From Gibbula magus (taxonomy: Eukaryota > Mollusca > Gastropoda > Trochida > Trochidae): a stretch of 64,000 nt of DNA. The stretch covers positions 29,902,387 through 29,966,386 of the forward strand of contig OW388297.1 of the NCBI GenBank assembly GCA_936450465.1, in the 5' to 3' direction. Below are positions 1 through 10,200 of the stretch, in pieces. Within the stretch, counting starts at the first letter, position 1; each line of letters begins with the position of its first letter. Both the position numbers and the translations under genes were made by a program. Under the pieces are notes generated by a model. The model ran no database searches, was not told the origin of the DNA, and was given only the letters and a program-made list of their open reading frames with translations.

Positions 1-554
1 TTTGGGGATGGAAGTGGGGTAGCACCTTCAAGAGGTTTAATTAGTTACTGCCGTCGATCCACTAATTGCAGGTTCACAACTTTGGGATTATTATAAATTT
101 AATGGAGGTTTATTTTGCCAAATGATTACGAAAAATGGACATTATTAGCCAAAAAAGAAATTCAAATCATCTCGTTTACGGGCCGATGACAAAACCAAAA
201 CTCTTGAACTTGCCACGAGTAAAACTATCCAAAACAAACGTTGTTTGCCGCTAAACCTGAAACAATTACCATTAGTTTTGTCATATGTTATTGTCAAAAA
301 CGCTTTTTTAAAAATCTTGCATTGTTGGAATACGATATAAACAAACCTATTCATTCAGTTCCAGTCGATAGAAACCGGAACACAAGCGGCACGTATTGCC
401 GATATGCAGCCATTACGCGAACCGGGAAATAAGAAGCGGCCTTAGCCTCGTTTTCGTTTCGAAAGGTCATAGGTCGTATGCATGCATAGATATTGAGAAT
501 CCCCTATAGTTGCTTAAAGAGACATATGCAAAGACAAAAAAAGTTACAAACAAA
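1..554. other. Intergenic, nothing identified
   Basis: AT-rich sequence with short open frames on both strands that overlap each other and show no recognisable domain, repeat or splice structure. I see no gene here. Confidence 0.5.
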
Positions 555-835
555 GAGACATGCATTAACCTACATACACACATATACACACAAATACATA
601 GAGACACATATACACACTCTTGTATACATATAAAACTTTGTGACATACACAGATATTAAAAAAATACAAAATACATACAGAAATACAAGAACATACATAC
701 ATGTAGGCCTGCATGAGACAAACGGAGATACACATATACATACAGAAATACATAAAACATACAGAAATACAGAGACATACAGTGATACAGATACGCATAC
801 ACGCTCACGAAAGCATAAATGTATAAATAAAACCT
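555..835. repeat. ACATAC/ACACAT low-complexity tract
   Basis: About 280 bp made almost entirely of degenerate ACATAC, ACATAT and AGATAC words. Open frames exist on both strands, but they are Tyr/Thr/His-rich or Cys/Val/Tyr-rich translations of the simple repeat and are not taken as genes. Confidence 0.85.
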
Positions 836-1029
836 CACCTCCGGCTCCACACAGGCAGTGGGCGGGGGGGGTTTGCTTTCTTCTCCTCCCATCTGGAACA
901 CAGGCAGAAACTACCTATCAGTATACTGACTAGTTTCATAATTTAGTTGGTGAAATGTAACGATTTTGGAGAAATGAATATTGTATTTAAAAATTTCTAA
1001 GAGTGGGTTTATTTTCTAATTTTTGAACG

Positions 1030-1140
1030 TGCTCAGTTCAGTTAACTGATGTCAGTAAGTTCAGCAACAATTGGTGCGGCGAACCGCTGGATGGGTGACC
1101 CGCTCCATGGCCGGATGTTCTATGTCTGATATATATAGTT
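1030..1140. repeat. Possible SINE tail fragment
   Basis: A locally GC-rich patch holds the phrase GGATGGGTGACCCGC, which resembles the internal control region seen in 5S-like or SINE-type molluscan repeats, followed by an ATATAT tail. No complete A/B or A/C box arrangement is visible, so this is only a suggestion. Confidence 0.25.
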
Positions 1141-1226
1141 ATATAATCATGTTGTTTCAGTAATATTTTCACCATCTATTAATCTTAAGTCGCCCTCTAG
1201 TTACCGATCAGTAAAATAGGTGCCAT

Positions 1227-1342
1227 GGGCTCCTTTCACAAAGAAACCTTTAACAAGGTTAACCTTAACTCACATTTAACATTCAACTAAGGATATATCT
1301 TGGTGACTTAGGATCACCTTAGTGCTTTGTGAAAGTAGACCC
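1227..1342. mobile_element. Small MITE-like element, TIR GGGYYYYCTTTCACAAAG
   Basis: The left end (1227-1243, GGGCTCCTTTCACAAAG) is the imperfect reverse complement of the right end (1325-1342, CTTTGTGAAAGTAGACCC). The interior contains further inverted TTAACCTT/AAGGTTAA and AAGGTGAT-type words. Length is about 116 bp and there is no coding capacity. No convincing target duplication is visible, so the superfamily is unknown. Confidence 0.6.
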
Positions 1343-2352
1343 TGGTTGTATTAAGGGTGACTTTCTAGCGACATATATGTCAGTTTTGTTTGGCAAAGAG
1401 TCATGATGTGAGTAGCGCCTTGAACCATATATATGTAAGTTGAAAAATGCGCAGTAACAATGTATTATTTATTCATTTATTGTATTATTTATTCATACAT
1501 CATTGGAAAAAGGCATGGATAATATTTATATTGCATATTTTCTTTAGCATGTAACGACATTGTAAGAAACGTGAATAAAGCAAATGAGAGTAATTAGGAA
1601 TTCTAACTTGCTTTGTGTTATAGAAATCTGCATTACTTGCCGATATTTAGATTTAATTTATTAACTAATGATAAAGTCTCCCATATAATGTTATCAGCAT
1701 TTATAACTATTCCCCTTTGCAAGCAATCCTCGATTTAAACACTAGTTGTCATAGCCTCGGAACTGACACAACTGCAACAGTGCTTTACAGGAAAATGAAA
1801 CTTTCAATTCGTGTTTCTGAATGTGTGGTATAACGCTCTAAAATATTAAAAAACACTAAGCAATTGTATGAGTATCAAAGTGAAAAATATACTATAAACA
1901 TTTAAATAAAAAATCGTTTTTGGAAAACCACTTTTGGAAAACGGCACCCTTAGCAATCCTGCAATTTGCTTTAGCACTGAGAAATGTAATATGAACATTT
2001 TAATTGGTTGTTGAAAGGTTTTAACACCAAACTAAAACATTTGCCATGTGCATATGATAAACTAAAATCAGTTCAAAATCAGTTGAATATTTTAATATAC
2101 AAACATTAGTGGCGTCTTTAAAGTCACAAAATATTAAAATACTGAAATTAAAGCGCAATACATTACCTTTATAAAGAAAAATGTTGATGAGGCTGAACTT
2201 GTTTTATAGAGAAACTTTCTCCACACCCGCTCCCAGTGTACCGGCACTGTGTTCTGATAGGTTTCGCTCCAGTTTATATAAGCACACTACAGTCCTGCGC
2301 AGAGCACGTGTACTGTAGACACTGACATCCTATCGAGAGGCGTCACAGAGCA
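1343..2352. other. Intergenic, nothing identified
   Basis: About 1 kb of AT-rich DNA without a supported gene. The last ~130 bp is more GC-rich, with TATATAAG at about 2275 and CACGTG at about 2305. These could be promoter words, but there is no downstream open frame to support that. Confidence 0.4.
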
Positions 2353-2843
2353 CACAGGGGTTCGAATCGCTGTTTTGACAATATTTTTCAAAATTCAAAA
2401 TCTCGATTTTTGCTTTCATATACTGTTTATATACGATACTATGAGCTCATATTCCAAATTTGAGCGAAATCGGTTAAGAAATAAAGATTTGGGATAAATA
2501 TACCCGCTATTGATATAAAGACACAAGGGAGGACACTTGCTCTACGAACTTCTGATCGAAAACTGGACTGCCAAACTATTCTAACGTTCGGTTCGATCAA
2601 TCTTTGCTTTCCTCATAAAATGAGGCATTGAACATATAGACAAGTATTTTGGCTTTCTGTGAATCCCAACCAATGTCTCCAACTTCACGCCACATTTGAC
2701 CACTGACCCTCGCAATGACCCAACCCTCCTTTTTGTACATATATGTGGACGACATCGGGAAAACATCGGTTTTTCCGGAAATCACACACGTCTCTTCGCA
2801 ATCGCTCGGAAATAGAAAACGCCTCCCATTGGTCAATTATGAC
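2353..2843. repeat. Left arm of a long inverted repeat
   Basis: This 491-bp stretch is the reverse complement of 4913-5402 with only a handful of differences: for example one missing T in the ATATC/ATAC stretch and one change in the TATGAGCTC/CAGTATC stretch. Both arms carry the same short open frames of 79 and 61 codons. These match no family I know and I read them as passengers of the repeat. The outer end contains GGGGTTCGAATCG, like a pol III B box, but no A box is evident. Confidence 0.9.
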
Positions 2844-3076
2844 ATGTGAGGATATTATTAATGATGTTTTGCCAGTTTGATGTGTTTATATCGGACATAC
2901 GTATATGTTATGGGTTAGACATTATTTCGTTGTGAGTGATATTATTTAAGGTATTTATTCGACATGCATATGAAGAATCATTGTTAAAGTTCGTAGCAAC
3001 TGTCAACGCACATCTCCAATGTGTCAGGTTTACTCTCTCAGAATCTAATAGCTTAGGTCCATTTTTCATCAACAGT

Positions 3077-3465
3077 GTGTTGTGAGAAACATTAAAAATC
3101 AAATTACCTTTTGATACTAATAAAGAAAGGTAGTGGTATTATGGTTGTGTGAAATACTTTGTGTTTTATGGTAAAATAGCATCTGCTCTACAACCTTATA
3201 TAAATAAGTATGTCATAAAAAAAATTCAATTTCCAGTAAAGAGTTATCTCCCTTTGCCAATACTGTTCATGTGTTGTGAGAAACATTAAAAATCAAATTA
3301 CTTTTGGATACTAATAAAGAAAGGTAATGGTATTATGATTGTGTGAAATAGTTTATGTTTTATGGTATATCTTTTAACTGCTCTGCAACCTTATATGAAA
3401 GAATTATGTACTGATATTTCAATTTACCCAGTAAGGAGTTATCTCCCTTTGCCAATACTTTTCAT
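3077..3465. repeat. Two-copy tandem duplication, period 194 bp
   Basis: Copy 1 is 3077-3270 and copy 2 is 3271 to about 3465. Both start GTGTTGTGAGAAACATT and end with AGTTATCTCCCTTTGCC followed by AATAC and TTCAT. The copies differ by scattered substitutions and small indels. AGTTATCTCCCTTTG is a motif I associate with molluscan genomic repeats. Confidence 0.85.
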
Positions 3466-4366
3466 AAATATTCAACTTCCAGCATCAAAGTACTCAGAAA
3501 ATAGGTCCATCACACTTATTTTTTGTTCATCATATATTATTCTTCAGCGGTACGTTTTCTACAAGTTTTATCATGTTTGGTTCATTATCATTAATTTTTA
3601 TTCTTGAACAGGACTTTTGAAGAAAATATATAAATAAATGTGAACCAGAAAATACAGTTGGGACACGTCATGTTTTGAAATTACAATCTCTTTGAAAAAA
3701 TGCTCGTTCCAATCAATGTAATAATGACTGGCCATTTTAATCCAAAACAGTACATATTTATGATTTAGAGAAACATCATATTCTGTGACAGTCGATTCTA
3801 TTATAAAATTCAACAGTCCAACTATACTTTTGAAATTACCAGTGCTATTGTGTTTATCAGTTTTCAGTCTTTATTCATATGTATTTTCATGTTTTGGGAT
3901 TTGTTGAAGTTAAAATGTAAATCAACTGATCTAGAATTTTCTTGTATTTAAATTCAATGTATTGAATTCAGAAATATTCCTTAAGAATACGAACTACTTT
4001 TAAGTTCATTTAATGCAAGTTTTACTGTATATATTACATTTTTTTTAAACATATCAATATTACCGTTTTACCAATGCCATAAATCATGGGAAAATATGGT
4101 CTCATAACAATTCACCCTTGACTGCCCCAACTACTTGTTATATATTTTGCTTGATAAATTAAATTAGAAATGGATAATCGTTTTTAAACACGTATTTTTA
4201 ATTAGAACATAAGTCAATTATAATTGAAGTGTAATGCAGGTTTTAAAAAAAAATTATGAAATAAATTTGTACCCTGCCTCTAATTATTGCTTGTTGATCC
4301 ATTTCCAACTATTGAAAAAACAAACAGATGTTTGTCAACACTGGTGTTTGTGACTATTTTAATGGT

Positions 4367-4367
<1 letters not shown>

Positions 4368-4397
<30 letters not shown>

Positions 4398-4423
4398 TTT
4401 CAAAATTCCTGGATCCGCCACTG
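4368..4423 (-). repeat. C30 homopolymer next to a GGATCCGCCACTG transposon end
   Basis: An uninterrupted run of 30 C (4368-4397) is followed by TCCTGGATCCGCCACTG. On the minus strand this reads CAGTGGCGGATCCAGG and then poly-G. CAGTGGCGGATCC is a frequent terminus of DNA transposon-derived repeats in animals. No partner terminus is seen nearby, so this is probably a solo or truncated end. Confidence 0.55.
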
Positions 4424-4912
4424 CATTTCCTAAATCAAACTAATGAAACTTTACTGAATAAACGTAGAATTGCAATGGAAATGGAAGTGAATGTTGGCAT
4501 AATATCATTGAACTGAGAGTGAGATCAAATAACGTGACATTGAACAGACACAATGTTTATAAAAAATATTATTTTCATGGGAAGTGGTGCTTATATAGTT
4601 TGTAAATAGGATCGGATACATTTATTTACGATCGTTGCCTATCAATCGGCACGATGATCATTGTATGTTCGTCATTCCACATTTGCAATATTTCCGCATT
4701 TGATTTACGGTGCAACAAAAATAATTGCTTGTCACATATGTTTAACATTTATCGAACTAATAATTAGAAAACTTAATGATTTATTTCATTATTTCATTCG
4801 ATATTTCCGTTTCGCAGACAATAACTGACCAAATCATTCGGAATGTAAGTGACTCGCCTTGGCCAAACTGGTAACAGTTATCTCCCTTGAGTAAGGGGCG
4901 TGGTTAACTGAC
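4424..4912. other. Spacer, nothing identified
   Basis: AT-rich sequence inside the foldback structure. The only recognisable word is GTTATCTCCCTTGAG at about 4876, the same molluscan-type motif seen in the 194-bp duplication. Confidence 0.4.
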
Positions 4913-5402
4913 GTCATAATTGACCAATGGGAGGCGTTTTCTATTTCCGAGCGATTGCGAAGAGACGTGTGTGATTTCCGGAAAAACCGATGTTTTCCCG
5001 ATGTCGTCCACATATATGTACAAAAAGGAGGGTTGGGTCATTGCGAGGGTCAGTGGTCAAATGTGGCGTGAAGTTGGAGACATTGGTTGGGATTCACAGA
5101 AAGCCAAAATACTTGTCTATATGTTCAATGCCTCATTTTATGAGGAAAGCAAAGATTGATCGAACCGAACGTTAGAATAGTTTGGCAGTCCAGTTTTCGA
5201 TCAGAAGTTCGTAGAGCAAGTGTCCTCCCTTGTGTCTTTATACAATAGCGGGTATATTTATCCCAAATCTTTATTTCTTAACCGATTTCGCTCAAATTTG
5301 GAATATGAGCTCACAGTATCGTATATAAACAGTATATGAAAGCAAAAATCGAGATTTTGAATTTTGAAAAATATTGTCAAAACAGCGATTCGAACCCCTG
5401 TG
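4913..5402. repeat. Right arm of the long inverted repeat
   Basis: Reverse-complement partner of 2353-2843, starting GTCATAATTGACC and ending CGAACCCCTGTG. Sequence similarity stops abruptly at both ends, which defines the arm boundaries. Confidence 0.9.
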
Positions 5403-5599
5403 ACAGAGCAGAACACAGCCGATCGAGTCGAACTAACAACAAGCACAGTGAACAGGTAGGGGGTTTGCTTCAGCATTTCAATGGTAGGATGATAGGAGAG
5501 AATTACTGTGTTATTAACAATATGAGTATATGACGCTGCTTATTTTGAATATTATTCTTATATTCTTATATTATTCTTCGATTCGAAGTGTTATTCGTT

Positions 5600-6520
5600 T
5601 AGTTATTCCAATAGCTAAATGATATTGCCTGATTATATTATAATGAATCATTATTCCAGCTAGGATATTGCCCGTTCACATCGTTATTCCTATAGCTTAG
5701 ATTATGCTTATTTACGTTATTGCTAAAGCTATGATGTTGCCTCTTCACATCGTTATTCCTATAGCTTAGATTATGCTTATTTACGTTATTGCTAAAGCTA
5801 TGATGTTGCCTCTTCACCTCGATATTCCTTTAGCAATAGTATTGTATATTCACATCGTCTATCCTATTGCTATGATATTGCGTATCACGTCATTCCAACT
5901 ATGGCATTGCTTAATCATGTTATTCCTATAGCGATGATGTTGCCTTTTTTATGTTATTCCTATAGCTATGATATTGCCTATTCACATCGTTATTCCCATT
6001 GCTTAGATATTGCCTTTTCACGTCATACATATCACTATGGTGTTGCTTATTCACACCGTTATTCCTATAGAAATAGTATTTTATATTTAAATCATTAAGC
6101 TATGATATTGACTATTTACTTTAGTCCTTTAGTTATGTTGTTTATTCACATCTTTATTCCTATAGCTATAATGTTGTCTATTCATATCATTCATCTTATA
6201 ACTATGCCATTTCATGTTATTCCTATAGCAACATGTATGATGTTGCCTATATTCACTTAACAATTTCCTGGTGTTGCCAATTCATATCGTTATTCTTATA
6301 GCTATGGTATTTTAATGTTCACGTTAATCTTATAGCTATGATATTTCCTCTTTACGTTATTCCTATAGCTATGATATTGCATATTAACCTTATTCCTCTA
6401 GCTATGATGATGCATTTTACATGATGTTGACATTTGAAATCTTTCTTCAAATAACTACTATGTTGTTGACCATATATATTGTTATTCGTATAGCTATCAT
6501 CGTGATGATTTCATTAGTTA
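5600..6520 (+). repeat. Degenerate ~30-bp minisatellite (TTATTCCTATAGCTATGATATTGCC)
   Basis: Roughly thirty degenerate copies of a unit around GTTATTCCTATAGC, TATGATATTGCC and TATTCACATC. A 69-bp segment containing two units is duplicated almost exactly at about 5675-5743 and 5744-5812. The predicted short open frames are by-products. Confidence 0.85.
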
Positions 6521-7060
6521 TGTAATTTTGGTATTCTCTGATTCAATCAATGTGTCATGCTTATGGTAATGGGTGTTTGAATTTGTGTTTACCTCTCTTT
6601 GCTGCTGCCTATAACGTTGATGTCTACCTTATACCGTTATTCTTCTTTAGCTGGGTTGTGAAATGTCTAATTGGTCATATTGTCTCTGTTTTCACGTACA
6701 TGTACTGTGTTCCCTCATTGTGATAATGCAGTATGTGGAGATTACTAAATGAGAATGTCTTTAATTCAACAACCAGAAATGATATTAATTATCGTTTTAT
6801 ATTATGACTGACTTCTCTCTTCTTGACGTGATGTAGTAATGTCACCGACTTCGTATTTATCGTTCTAACTTCACACAGGTGGAATGAGTTTATGATGTAC
6901 TACTTTTTGTTTTGCTTTTCACATCAACGATCTCACTTTGTTAGTGCTCATTTAAGTTCCATGTGGAATTATTTATTATAGATTATTATGTATTATTTAT
7001 ATTATTTATACATGCCCTCACTGCTGTAAGGAACTGGGTATGTTACGAACCATCAAGGGT
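6521..7060. other. Intergenic between minisatellite and satellite
   Basis: About 540 bp of non-repetitive AT-rich DNA. Nothing recognised apart from a short TTATTTATATTATTTAT stretch at about 6985. Confidence 0.4.
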
Positions 7061-7064
7061 ATAT

Positions 7065-7227
7065 CACAATCTGCAGATTGTTCGAACAATCTGCAGATTG
7101 TGAGTTCACAATCTAGGAATATTTCACCATTCCTAGATTGTTTAAACAATCTGCAGATTGTTCGACCCTAACAATCTGAAAATGATCACAATCTAGGAAT
7201 ATGCTTGTAACGCTGTCTATAACAGGC
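7065..7227. repeat. Palindrome block at the satellite edge
   Basis: Positions 7065-7102 are a perfect 38-bp palindrome made of two CAATCTGCAGATTG palindromes joined by TTCGAA. It is followed by CACAATCTAGGAAT, its inverse ATTCCTAGATTGT, TTTAAA, another CAATCTGCAGATTG and again ACAATCTAGGAAT. The ATTCCTAGATTGTGA core is also the core of every satellite monomer downstream, so this block carries the monomer core in both orientations. Confidence 0.85.
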
Positions 7228-10200
7228 TGTACGAGTCGATTCCTAGATTGTGAAGGGTTATGATATTTCATCTAACGACTACAGGGGTCGATTCCTAGAT
7301 TGTGAAGGGTTATGATATTTCATCTAACGACTACAGGGGTCGATTCCTAGATTGTGAAGGGTTATGATATTTCATCTAACGACTTCATGGGTCGATTCCT
7401 AGATTGTGAAGGGTTCTCAAAAAGTTTTTCCATCTTATGAACGGACTACATGGGTCGATTCCTAGATTGTGAAGTGTTATGATATTTCATCTAACGACTA
7501 CATGGGTCGATTCCTAGATAGTGAAGGGTTCTCAAAAAGTGTTTCTATCTTATGAACGGACTACATGGGTCGATTCCTAGATTGTGAAGTGTTATGATAT
7601 TTCATCTAACGACTACGTGGGTCGATTCCTAGATTGCGAAGGGTTCTCAAAAAGTTTTTCTATCTTATGAACGGACTACATGGGTCGATTCCTAGATTGT
7701 GAAGTGTTAGGATAGTTCATCTAACGACTACAGGGGTCGATTCCTAGATTGTGAAGGGTTCTCAAATAGTTTTTCTGTCTTTCCAATAGACTACATGAGT
7801 CGATTCCTAGATTGTGAAGGGTTATGATATTTCATCTACAGACTATAGGGTCGATTCCTAGATTGTGAAGGGTTATGGTATTTCATCTAACGACTACATG
7901 GGTCGATTCCTAGATTGTGAAGGGTTCTCTAATAGTTTTTCTATCTTATGAACGGACTACATGGGTCGATTCCTAGATTGTGAAGTGTTATGATATTTCA
8001 TCTAACGACTACAGGGGTCGATTCCTAGATTGTGAAGGGTTCTCAAATAGTTTTTCTGTCTTACCAATAGACTACATGAGTCGATTCCTAGATTGTGAAG
8101 GGTTATGATATTTCATCTAACGACTACAGGGGTCGATTCCTAGATTGTGAAGGGTTCTCAAATAGTTTTTCTGTCTTTCCAAAAGACTACATGAGTCGAT
8201 TTCTAGATTGTGAAGGGTTATGATATTTCATCTAACGACTACAGGGGTCGATTCCTAGATTGTGAAGGGTTCTCAAATAGTTTTTCTATCTTATGAACGG
8301 ACTACATGGGTCGATTCCTAGATTGTGAAGTGTTATGATATTTCATCTAACGACTACATGGGTCGATTCCTAGATTGTGAAGGGTTCTCAAATAGTTTTT
8401 CTGTCTTATAAACAGACTACATGGGTCGATTCCTAGATTGTGAAGGGTTATGATATTTCATCAAACGACTACAGGGGTAGATTCCTAGATTGTGAAGGGT
8501 TATGATATTTCATCTAACGACTACAGGGGTCGATTCCTAGATTGTGAAGGGTTATGATATTTCATCTAACGACTACATGGGTCGATTCCTAGATTGTGAA
8601 GGGTTATGATATTTCATCTAACGACTACATGGCTCGATTTCTAGATTGTGAAGGGTTCTCAAAAAGTGTTTCTATCTTATGAACGGACTACATGGGTCGA
8701 TTCCTAGATTGTGAAGTGTTATGATATTTCATCTAACGACTACATGGGTCGATTCCTAGATTGTGAAGGGTTCTCAAAAAGTTTTTCTGTCTTATCAACA
8801 GACTACATGGGTCGATTCCTAGATTGTGAAGGGTTATGATATTTCATCTACCGACTATAGGGTCGATTCCTAGATTGTGAAGGGTTATGATATTTCATCT
8901 AACGACTACATGGGTCGATTCCTAGATTGTGAAGGGTTCTCAAATAGTTTTTCTATCTTATGAACGGACTACATGGGTCGATTCCTATATCGTGAAGTGT
9001 TATGATATTTCATATAACGACTACATGGGTCGATTCCTAGATTGTGAAGGGTTCTCAAATAGTTTTTCTGTCTTATCAACAGACTACATGGGTCGATTCC
9101 TAGATTGTGAAGGGTTATGATATTTCATCAAACGACTACAGGGGTAGGTTCCTAGATTGTGAAGGGTTATGATATTTCATCTAACGACTACAGGGGTCGA
9201 TTCCTAGATTGTGAAGGGTTATGATATTTCATCTAACTACTAGAGGGGTCGATTCCTAGATTGTGAAGGGTTCTCAAATAGTTTTTCTGTCTTACCAATA
9301 GACTACATGACTCGATTACTAGATTGCGAAGGGTTATGCAATTTCATCTAACGACTACAGGGGTAGATTCCTAGATTGTGAAGGGTTATGATATTTCATC
9401 TAACGACTACAGGGGTCGATTCCTAGATTGTGAAGGGTTATGATATTTCATCTAACGACTACATGGGTCGATTCCTAGATTGTGAAGGGTTATGATATTT
9501 CATCTAACGACTACATGGGTCGATTCCTAGATTGTGAAGGGTTCTCAAATAGTTTTTCTGTCTTATCAACAGACTACATGGGTCGATTCCTAGATTGTGA
9601 AGGGTTATGATATTTCATCAAACGACTACAGGGGTAGGTTCCTAGATTGTGAAGGGTTATGATATTTCATCTAACGACTACAGGGGTCGATTCCTAGATT
9701 GTGAAGGGTTATGATATTTCATCTAACTACTAGAGGGGTCGATTCCTAGATTGTGAAGGGTTCTCAAATAGTTTTTCTGTCTTACCAATAGACTACTTGA
9801 CTCGATTACTAGATTGCGAAGGGTTATGCAATTTCATCTAACGACTACAGGGGTCGATTCCTAGATTGTGAAGGGTTCTCAAATAGTTTTTCTGTCTTAC
9901 CAATAGACTACATGAGTCGATTCCTAGATTGTGAAGGGTTATGATATTACATCTAACGACTACAGGGGTCGATTCCTAGATTGTGAAGGGTTCTCAAATA
10001 GTTTTTCTGTCTTATCAACAGACTACATGGGTCGATTCCTAGATTGTGAAGGGTTATGATATTACATCTAACGACTACAGGGGTCGATTCCTAGATTGTG
10101 AAGGGTTATGATATTTCATCTAACGACTACATTGGTCGATTCCTAGATTGTGAAGGGTTCTCAAATAGTTTTTCTATCTTATGAACGGACTACATGGGTC

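Larger units (their letters stand above)
2353..5402. mobile_element. Foldback-type structure, 3.05 kb
   Basis: Two arms of about 490 bp in inverted orientation flank about 2.07 kb of non-coding spacer. The spacer contains a 194-bp tandem duplication and a 30-C run. The near-identity of the arms argues for a recent origin or for gene conversion between them. It could be a foldback transposon, two independent insertions of one repeat, or a recent inverted duplication. No transposase is present and no flanking target duplication could be recognised. Confidence 0.6.

Noticed and set aside
565..933. Open frames on both strands over the ACATAC tract
   Set aside because: Low-complexity translation of a simple repeat on both strands; no conserved features.
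1030..1140. 5S rRNA gene
   Set aside because: Only a short GGATGGGTGACC-like phrase matches; the rest of a 120-nt 5S gene is absent.
2581..2836. 79- and 61-codon frames duplicated in the inverted arms as a gene
   Set aside because: They overlap each other in different frames within a repeat, show no homology I can recognise and no splice or promoter support. Duplication of the frame follows from duplication of the DNA.
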